This document shows positions 56,885 to 64,000 of a stretch of 64,000 nt of DNA, piece by piece. The position numbers and the translations under genes were made by a program. The stretch comes from Neopestalotiopsis rosae (Eukaryota > Ascomycota > Sordariomycetes > Amphisphaeriales > Sporocadaceae), in contig JALGAS010000009.1 in assembly GCA_023078685.1 (NCBI GenBank), positions 1,860,001 to 1,924,000 on the forward strand, in the 5' to 3' direction. The number at the start of each line of letters is the position of its first letter. Position 1 is the stretch's first letter. The notes beneath the pieces are model-generated. The model had not been told where the DNA came from and ran no database searches. It saw only the letters and a list, made by a program, of their open reading frames with translations.

Positions 56885-57600
56885 GTATATCTGCGCTGCG
56901 TAGCCCATACAAGACCCGAGAATGTGCAACCTAGCCCAAAAAGGATGAAAAAGGTCATCCATGAGACAATCCCAATCCACTCCGATCTTTTGGAAGCTTC
57001 TTCTCGGTTGTACTGTTCATTCATTGAGTTGTTTTTACTTTCTCTTTGCTGCTTACAGGTCAGTATAGACGCGAAACCGTGGATTAGACGCTCACCTGTT
57101 TCTCCGCTGTCGGTTCATCCGACCGCAGCGTACGACTCTCGTAGCCCATGAGTAGCACTACTGCGGCAATCATGAGCACTGGGATGACGATGAAAAAAGC
57201 CTAGAATGAGTCAGCCACTTGGATATATGATTTGCTTCATGCGTTGTATACCCAGCGCCAGGTCGCGTGTTTGGCCTCAGCGAAGACCCCACTGACCAAC
57301 GGGCCCACGAACAGGCCTAATGGGAAGAAAATGCCAATTAATGCCTGGACCTTGGTGAACTCGCTACGAGGGACCATTTGTATGTTTTCGAAGAGGGCGC
57401 TTTGGCTTATTAGCGTTTGGTACCTAAGCATTAGAAGCCTTACATTTGATCCAAGATCACAGAGCCTATAGCCAGGATAACTCGGCCGAATATGATTGTC
57501 TGCATATTTGTGGCGAAACCTTCAAATAGGCAACCAAGCATGCTGAACATCGTTCCACAGCAGCCTTGGAAATAGTAGTAGTTTCGCTAGTGCCGATAAT
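56885..57600 (-). pseudogene. MFS transporter fragment
   Basis: Segments in order: IIFGRVILAIGS, SALFENIQMVPRSEFTKVQA, LIGIFFPLGLFVGPLVSG, then after an intron FFIVIPVLMIAAVVLLMGYE, and after a second intron (GTGAGC, CTGAC, AAG) WIGIVSWMTFFILFGLGCTF. These are helices 3 to about 7 of a major facilitator. Both ends are missing; the 3' side runs into the forkhead locus at about 56880 with a change of frame. Confidence 0.65.
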
Positions 57601-58119
57601 ATGCAGGACAGCGCTTCCAGCTGTTCACCCTGGTCGTTCTCTGGACAACGACTTCTCCAGGCCAATAGTTCATTACATCAAATTTCTACCAGTACAACTC
57701 CAGCTGCTTTTGAACAACCATTTAACCTTCGCCATGCACCCTTAAAGGAGAGCAAACGTATATTGGCGGTCAAGAAGGAAAAATACTCTTGAGCCAATTG
57801 CTATATCCAATTGCTCGCGGGTCAAGGAAACTCACTTTAATGTAAGGAGGAAAGAAAAGGTGAGAGAAGATGGCCGCTATTGATTTCAACTTGAAGACGG
57901 ATCTCACTGCGAGAATGATGCTATTGTGTACACTCTACAGTAGCAGTTTTAAATTGTGAGGACCTTCTTTATTGCTTCTCAGACAAGTACACAATCAAAT
58001 TCTGGATTCCTGTACCTGAGTAACGTACGATCGAACAATCGTAGACAGCCATAGGCCGCGTCATTGTGCCTTGTTAAATTGGCTTTATCGGTCAGTTATT
58101 CGACTTGCCCGCACCACGT

Positions 58120-58205
58120 TTGCCTGGCGGGTGGATCAAACGCCCGCAGACCGAAGTCATTGTGGCCCTAGCTCCGGCTTTCTGGATGTAGCTTGGGGTT
58201 GTTTT
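58120..58205 (+). repeat. rep-A copy
   Basis: CCCGCAGACCGAAG, GTGGCCCTAGCTCCGGC and TTTCTGGATGTAG match the rep-A core. Confidence 0.65.
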
Positions 58206-58715
58206 GGCCGGTGTTGGTATATGACCACAATCCGCTGCGCTATTGATTGCTTTCGATTGGGCGGGCAATTATGATCTGCCACACCAGACAGGGACAGCGA
58301 TTGGAAAGTACACTTGGCAGAAAACGGAGATACTTAGTTATATTGCCATACCCGCTTCCGTCGCTGTACTCTCTGTACCGAAACTCCGGATACCGCCTGC
58401 TGCCTAAGACTGCTTTTAAAAATGCTAGGAAGGTGCCCAACCATAAAGAGTCAGGCTGACACTTTACTATTGGCTATGGGTCCTACACAGAACATTTTGG
58501 GGTCATTTCCGCTGAGCATAAGGCTGAGGCCTATTTTGATACGATAGGATTACGAGGTCCCGAAAGCAACGTGACCAGTCGCTATTCTTTTCACAGGGCT
58601 CCTAGGTTTTATTCTTAGTACATCATACATCCACTGGAGTTTTTCGATCATTTTACATAACTAACTGATCGTCTAAAGCCCACGACTAATCCTCAAAAGG
58701 ATCCTAGTATCAATC

Positions 58716-59189
58716 ATGACGGGCCAAAATACGAAAATACGAAGCAATCATACGCTAAAGCTCCCGTACACCGCATACCGGGGCGCCATTATCGGAGGGC
58801 ACTACCGACTGCAGCAGTTATGTTTGCACACCGAGTTTCTCGATATCTTTTCCGCTGTTTGCCTCTGTGGCCATATCTTTGAGGCACAGGCCTTTTCGCT
58901 GTCGTGCCCAGCGAACCACAGCAAGCTGCTCAAGTCGCGCCGCCGTCGTGTGAAGCGTATCTACCGCTCTGGTAACTTTATTGACGCCTTTGATCGGTCT
59001 GGCTGCCGTTTCCTCGTGAGCAAGGTCGACCGCTCCGAAAAAGAGTGGTCCGATATCTGCCAGCAGGTTATGCGGGACTGCGATGACTTTGCCCTGGAAC
59101 GCCCGGCTCGTCCGCTAGGATTGGGCGGTGCTCGTTGCGTCGTTGGAGATCGGCAGGCCGGAGATAAGTCTGATGATGTTAGTATGTGA
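58716..59189 (+). CDS. Hypothetical protein
   Basis: A 157-aa frame starts at an ATG and includes CLCGHIFEAQAFSLSCPANH and KSRRRRVKRIYRSGNFIDAF, then VSKVDRSEKEWSDICQQVMR. GC content is higher than in its surroundings. The opposite strand is also open, so coding strand is not certain. A GTTAGT donor-like site overlaps the last codons, so a downstream exon is possible. The family is not recognised. Confidence 0.38.
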   Translation: MTGQNTKIRSNHTLKLPYTAYRGAIIGGHYRLQQLCLHTEFLDIFSAVCLCGHIFEAQAFSLSCPANHSKLLKSRRRRVKRIYRSGNFIDAFDRSGCRFLVSKVDRSEKEWSDICQQVMRDCDDFALERPARPLGLGGARCVVGDRQAGDKSDDVSM

Positions 59190-59419
59190 TTTGATGGATC
59201 ATTTGGCTCAATATCTAATCGAGAGAACTTATAGTTTCATGCTCCTTACAAGAGCGAGTCTCTCAAATATCAGGCGTCCATTAAAAAATCAAGTTCTTAT
59301 GCCGCAGCGGTTATGAAGGGATTGGATCAAGGAACTTGATGACTGTACGGCTTTTTTTTTCTTTTTCTTTTTTCTCAATTGCAATCGAACGTACTTATCT
59401 CAGTATCTATCCACTCCGC

Positions 59420-59640
59420 CCTGACGGTCTTGCCGGTGCGGGTTTTGCTATCTTTTAGTTGGTTGGCGTTACTCCTATCTCTTTTCTTGGGTGTACCTGG
59501 TTCGACAGCTTCCATGGTTGGGTTCATGGCGGGTGGAGCGGCTGTGTCTCAAAAAATGCTAGAAGGTTAAAAACTGGGGAGAATATGTACATGTCTCGAC
59601 CAAGCAATTGGAGGGGCAAAAAAAAAAAGAAAAAAGTTTA
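59420..59640 (-). pseudogene. Diverged 5' copy of the MADS-like gene at 35860
   Basis: The minus strand aligns with 35770-35935: the upstream block GGTCGAGACAT and the GACACAGCCGCTCCACCCGC block, then ATGGAAGC for ATGGCAGC, then ACACCCAAGAAAAGAGA and AACGCCAACC. After that similarity fades within about 60 bp. Both promoter-proximal and coding sequence were therefore duplicated, in inverted orientation 23 kb away. No full MADS-like frame remains. Confidence 0.72.
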
Positions 59641-59819
59641 ATCACCCAAGCATAAATCTGCGTGAGAGCTACTCTCTATACTGCTGCACATAAGGCCAGC
59701 CGTCAGCGAAAGGCTTATAACCGCGATGTGTAGGTAGAACGCGCTCACTACAACAGAGCCAAAACATGAAGATAGATTCTGTGCTCACTCGGTTCCCAGC
59801 AGGCAGATATGGCGCAGGA

Positions 59820-61165
59820 ATCTTCTCGAAAGAGACTGTCTGTGTTTAACTTGCTACATAAGACGTCGACCCGTCCCATTGCGTGCGGTTTTGCTTAGCC
59901 CCCTTCAAGATCTCACCGCAGCTATTCATCATATTCAAGAATTTGCGAGAGATAGACCCGGATCTCCAAGGGTGCAGCGTGTATGGATAGACAAAATATG
60001 CATCAATTAAAACGACGTCTCAGAACGATCTCTACAAGTGGGACTGATGGGTCGCATATACGCCAAATCGATCCGGACATTGATATGGCTTGGGTCCAAT
60101 CTAGGAGAATGCACCGGCGCGTGGCGACTGATTGACGAAATTTATCGGGTTTGCGTTTCGCAAAACCCTGGAGTTGAAAGCATTGTTGATATTCCATTCA
60201 AGCTCTACTCAAAGGAATTTCACGCCGACTCTGAAGTCTCACCATTCGATCATCCGGACTGGAAAGAACTCAATATATTACTCCAAGATCCGTGGTTTAC
60301 AACGGCTTGGATCATACAGGAGGTCGTTGTGTCAACAGAAGACCCAGTCATAATCCACGGACACCATCTTTATAGCTGGGATCGTCTGGGTTGGGCTGCC
60401 TCATGGACGCGGCGTAACGGACTTTTTCGTCTGTCACAGATCCCAGAACAACTGCGAAATGTAGATGAAGTATCCCACATTCGTCGATCTTCTAAGTGGC
60501 TACTTGATGCTCTGTTAGCTGCAAGTTCAATCAAGTTTCATGCAACAGATCAAAGAGACAAGGTCTACGCCTTACTTAGCATCTCTGCGGAAGTTCAAGT
60601 GCCTCAAGATACCTCTGAGCTGTTGCGACCAGATTATCGCCTGAGTGTCGAGCAAGTCTACTTACGTACGGCCCGATTTCTGCTCCAGAAAAATCAATCG
60701 CTTGCTTTTCTCATCCGTACAAGGGACGTATCGAGACAGCACATATATGACTTTGCAGATTTACCTTCCTGGGTGCCGAATTGGAGCGACTTCAAAGTCT
60801 CTGAACGAGACATCACCAAGAGTTTTTCCTGGATCAGCTACTCAAAGTCAGGATCGGTATCTCTTGGGTTTCCCAAGAATTGCGCCGCTTCATCTGAACG
60901 ACATTAGCAACGACAGAATCAACCAATATTGACGTGCTTGGTGTTAATGGGATGAAAGCTGACGTAATATCGCGCTGTTTTGACTTTCACCTCGCTGGCC
61001 GTCTCTCGTACTCCGGGGTCTATGAAGTCGCCTTGTTCCTGAAAGTCTCCATGCTCATCAATCTCGACTGTCCGTATCATTGTCTGAGAAGTATTTGTGT
61101 TGAACACATAAACCTCGCGCTAGGAATCATGTTAGTATTAATCGAGTGCATCACTTTCGGATCAT
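59820..61165 (+). pseudogene. HET domain protein, one in-frame stop
   Basis: From about 59855 the frame reads PLQDLTAAIHHIQEFARD and VQRVWIDKICIN, then TAA at 60008-60010, then NDVSERSLQVGLMGRIYAKS in the same frame and on to 60907 (ILLQDPWFTTAWIIQEVVVS; ATDQRDKVYALLSISAE). This is the HET core in which CINQxDxxER is nearly invariant, so CAA-to-TAA explains the stop. After 60907 the sequence continues in another frame (IDVLGVNGMKADVIS), probably across a missed intron. The first HET block (LSYxWG) is not clear upstream, so the N-terminus may also be lost. Confidence 0.75.
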
Positions 61166-61424
61166 GACATACTGTATTCTCGCCCGGCCGAGTCTCCACG
61201 AGCCCTTCTTGCACCGCAAATGGTCCGACTCCTTAATGCAGGCTGCCAGAGGTTCATCTTGGTCACGCTACGCTTACGCTGCAGCTAAGCCATGTTGTCA
61301 GGTCCATCTCAATATTTTGCTACCCTGAATTACAGAAATGACAGTAGCCTCATAAAACAGCGAGACTTGTTTGCGCTGCTTGCAAGTCTGTGGCCCACTC
61401 ACTACCCTAGACGATGCGCTCGGG

Positions 61425-61900
61425 ATCCTCTCAAGCGGGCTCTGCCTGTGCGTGAAGGACTTGAAATGTGGGCCTAAAACCCGCAAGCCGGGACCATGCG
61501 GGTCTAAGCTCCGGCTCTCCGGATGGAGGACGGAATACTACAATGCTTGTCCCCCTGAGCCAGGTAAGAGTGGCAACAGCAACATCAATAGCAACAGAAA
61601 TTTCGTTTATATGATGCTGGTCTCATGACCGTATCCTGCTGGGCTAGTGTAGTCTACCCCAGCAGATAGGTATGGCAAGTAACGTACAGTGTGTCAAGTT
61701 CAAGTTTGTTTTTGATCGGCAAGAACGGCACACGTATCCAACATCTTTCAGCTCTCGAGTTACGTAGTCCATACCATGGTCTTATGTTTGAATATGCCCT
61801 TGCTAGGATCTGGCCAGCTCCAAATGTCATCGGTCTCCTACAAGATACGGCCCACTCAACCTAACTGCAGTGGTCTGCACTGGCTTAATCGCTGTTCCGC
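61425..61900 (+). repeat. rep-A, long copy
   Basis: It contains AAAACCCGCAAGCCGGGACC, GGTCTAAGCTCCGGCTCTCC and CTACAATGCTTGTCCC, and continues through GTAAGAGTGGCAACAGCAAC, GCTAGTGTAGT and GGATCTGGCCAGCTCC, collinear with 39905-40240. The extended match suggests an element of at least 400 bp. Confidence 0.7.
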
Positions 61901-62399
61901 TACTTCGTTGAGGATGTATTTCCCAGCCAAATTTATGTACATAGTCTACAGGATCAAGAGGAGTACGCAGTTTCCTTCTCCCCCTGGGACCCTCTTCAGG
62001 CCCAAGATCAAATTTGGAGTCAGAACTGGATTGTCCGGACAAGATGTCTACGTCATCAACATAATCAACCACGAGAAACCACCCGCCACTCTCTTTCGCC
62101 TTTAGATGTCTTCGTACCAGCTTCCCAGGATTTCCGTTATTGTTTGCCTCGAAACCTCCACATATGCCTGATCAAAAGCCATGCGACTGTACACCGAAAT
62201 CTACAAAACAGAGTGGTCTGGTTGGTTATCTTTCAACCCGCATGCAAACTGCAGTGCTACTGTCGTCCTACTATTGACTGCCTAGGCCTAGCACCGCGAG
62301 CTTTGGACGGTCTGGTTGTTCGAGGAGTTTTATTTGACATTCTTGAAGTATTCGGTCGCGTTCAGTAAACTTGTGTTTTTGAGGGGAGAAAATGGAAAT

Positions 62400-63630
62400 A
62401 CCATTGATGCGTCTCGGTGCTTTCGCTAAGTGGTGATGCGCTTGTGATTCTGCTTGAAGCACAAGCCTTCAGCACAATAAGAAAGGTTGGCAACGTTCAC
62501 TAGAGATCGTCCCTTGAAGCAATCAGATGTGCATGATACGACGGCATGCTGTCACTACTTATGGTTGCTTACCAGTTCTTTCACTCTTCGAGTACTGGCT
62601 TCATGGAGGAAGCGACGCCTAGTCAGGTAATTTAGCAAAGGGAATGCGGGGGTACGATGAGTGGAAAGTCCTACACTATAGACGGCCTTGGACTCGGCTA
62701 TTGCTTATCCCTACGTGTAACTCACATCCCGCTGTCTGTATGTTCGGCGTTTGCAATGGCAGATCAATATTCTTCGAAGATTTTCCTGCGGATATACCTT
62801 TGATCGCAGTCTCCTTCAGAGGGTCCTTGTAGCTCCCTCGAATACGATATGACACAAGATCGAGCGCGTCGGCGATATCCTCAGCAGAGGGGTTACGTTT
62901 TGGTAGCGAAGCCCCAAGGCGGGAGTCCAGATACTCTCCCGGGCCTTCTGCATCTTCTGTTTATTCAACTCAATTGTCCTCAAAAGTTTGATTCACCTCT
63001 TTTCTTTTCTTTTCTTTCCCTCTTTTCTTTTCTTTCCCTTTCTCATCTCGAGGGGCGTCGCGTGCGTGTATGTGTCTTCAGGAAAAGGAAATGGGCGGAG
63101 GATCATGGAGTGGTGCAGCGAATGCAGTAAATCAGGAGAGGATTTTTTCGAACTACTGAAGCAAGGACATAAGTTGGCAGGGAGAGATTCAACTCGGGCT
63201 CGTCATGAATACAAATGATTCAACACCTCACACAGGTGCCCTAGATCAAACTAACGGTGTTATTACAGTACTGTAACTTTCTTGTCTTCTTCATGTGAGA
63301 CGTATCACCGAGTCCCTGTCACATCTCCGGAATCAGGAAGCATATATGAGCATAGGATTGCTGGTCAACTGTGTCTTTCGCTGAAGGTTCATCCATTTCT
63401 CCCAATCTTACTACTTCGCGAGCTTTCTGTTCTTCTGAGAAGCTATGCGCTTCGGTTGTCTAGTCCCTTTACGAACGAAGTACGGACTAGCTGATTTCGA
63501 GGCTCTCATGGCAGCAATCCTTGACGATTTCCGGACTGAGTTTGTACCTCGACTCTGTGCCATCCTAATTGCTATCCTCCGCGTCGCCAGGCAGCCTTGA
63601 CTGCCTGTTGGTGGTGGTGATTCTAGCGCA
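62400..63630. other. Gene-poor stretch
   Basis: I see no supported gene. A pyrimidine-rich TTTTCTTTTC repeat lies at about 62998-63045. Short frames at 62644 and 63282 have no motif. Confidence 0.45.
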
Positions 63631-63639
63631 ACATGCGGT

Positions 63640-64000
63640 ATCCCGGCACAGAAGAGTGTACCAGTAGAATATCCCAGAAGAATATCCCAGCACAGAAGAG
63701 TATCCCAATACAGAAGAGTATCTCGACCACAACCACTCCGCCTCTAACAGTCTAGAGCGGACGTCTTCCCGAAATACGACGACTGAATAGAACATAATTA
63801 TCATTTAAGAATGGCACAATCTCAACGTACTCTTCTGTCCTACTTACATATCTGGGCTACTCTTCTGTGCTTGGATAATCTTCTGTATTGGGATACTCTT
63901 CTGTGATGGGATACTCTCTTGTGATGGGATACTCTTTTGGGATACTCTTCTGTCCTACAGACAACAAGGGTTCTGTTCCGGATTGCGTGTCTCGTTGTCG
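63640..64000 (+). mobile_element. Foldback-like repeat element, copy 2 (runs off the window)
   Basis: Plus-oriented CAGAAGAGTATCCC units (63640-63720), then the core shared with 35355-35460, then minus-oriented GGGATACTCTTCTG units (63828-63960). From 63708 to 64000 it is nearly identical to 35337-35592, apart from about 45 bp of extra units in the second arm. The match is still running at the end of the window. Confidence 0.75.

Noticed and set aside
59459..59641. 60-aa ORF ending in poly-Lys
   Set aside because: It is antisense to the decayed MADS-like copy and runs through an A-rich tract.
1..64000. CRISPR array, rRNA, or a tyrosine-recombinase captain of a Starship element
   Set aside because: No spaced direct repeats, no rRNA-like blocks, and no DUF3435-type recombinase frame were found on either strand.

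Overview
The window reads as nuclear DNA of a filamentous ascomycete (Pezizomycotina; Sordariomycete-like gene families, genus not resolved). Introns are short (about 40-105 nt) with GT..AG ends and CTAAC/CTGAC-like branch sites. Gene density is low, families are fungal-specific (HET, NACHT-ankyrin, DUF7924, F-box, MADS-like, Zn2Cys6), and dispersed degenerate repeats separate the genes. This looks like an accessory, repeat-rich compartment rather than a conserved core block. All gene models are read by eye from open frames and splice signals; no database search was run.

Layout. 0-9 kb: rep-A and tandem repeats, a chromodomain-like gene, a DUF7924 gene, a degenerate kinase-like gene and small hypothetical genes. 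9-18 kb: gene-poor, with a diverged duplicated repeat, a Cys-rich small protein and a truncated F-box protein. 18-22 kb: a G1 cyclin and a Cdc25-type phosphatase in tandem. 22-28 kb: a truncated MATE-like transporter fused to an ankyrin fragment, a C2H2 finger gene and a PNP-NACHT-ankyrin (NLR-like) gene. 28-33 kb: a two-copy unknown family and Cys-rich small proteins. 33-44 kb: a Ume6-like Zn2Cys6 factor, two MADS-like proteins, a BTB protein, a coiled-coil protein and a JmjC-like protein. 45-52 kb: a TPR relic, a HET gene, an M4 metallopeptidase and a membrane protein whose reading frames overlap. 52-64 kb: repeats, a broken forkhead gene beside an MFS fragment, a broken MADS copy, a broken HET gene and foldback-like repeats.

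Two themes stand out. First, regulators of cell cycle and development (G1 cyclin, Cdc25, forkhead, MADS-like, Ume6-like) are unusually concentrated for an otherwise decayed region. Second, five otherwise readable genes (Cdc25, NLR, BTB, forkhead, second HET) each carry a nonsense codon reachable by one C-to-T or G-to-A change, as repeat-induced point mutation (RIP) or similar decay would produce. The allorecognition-type families (HET x2, NLR, and a protease next to a membrane protein) form a second functional group.
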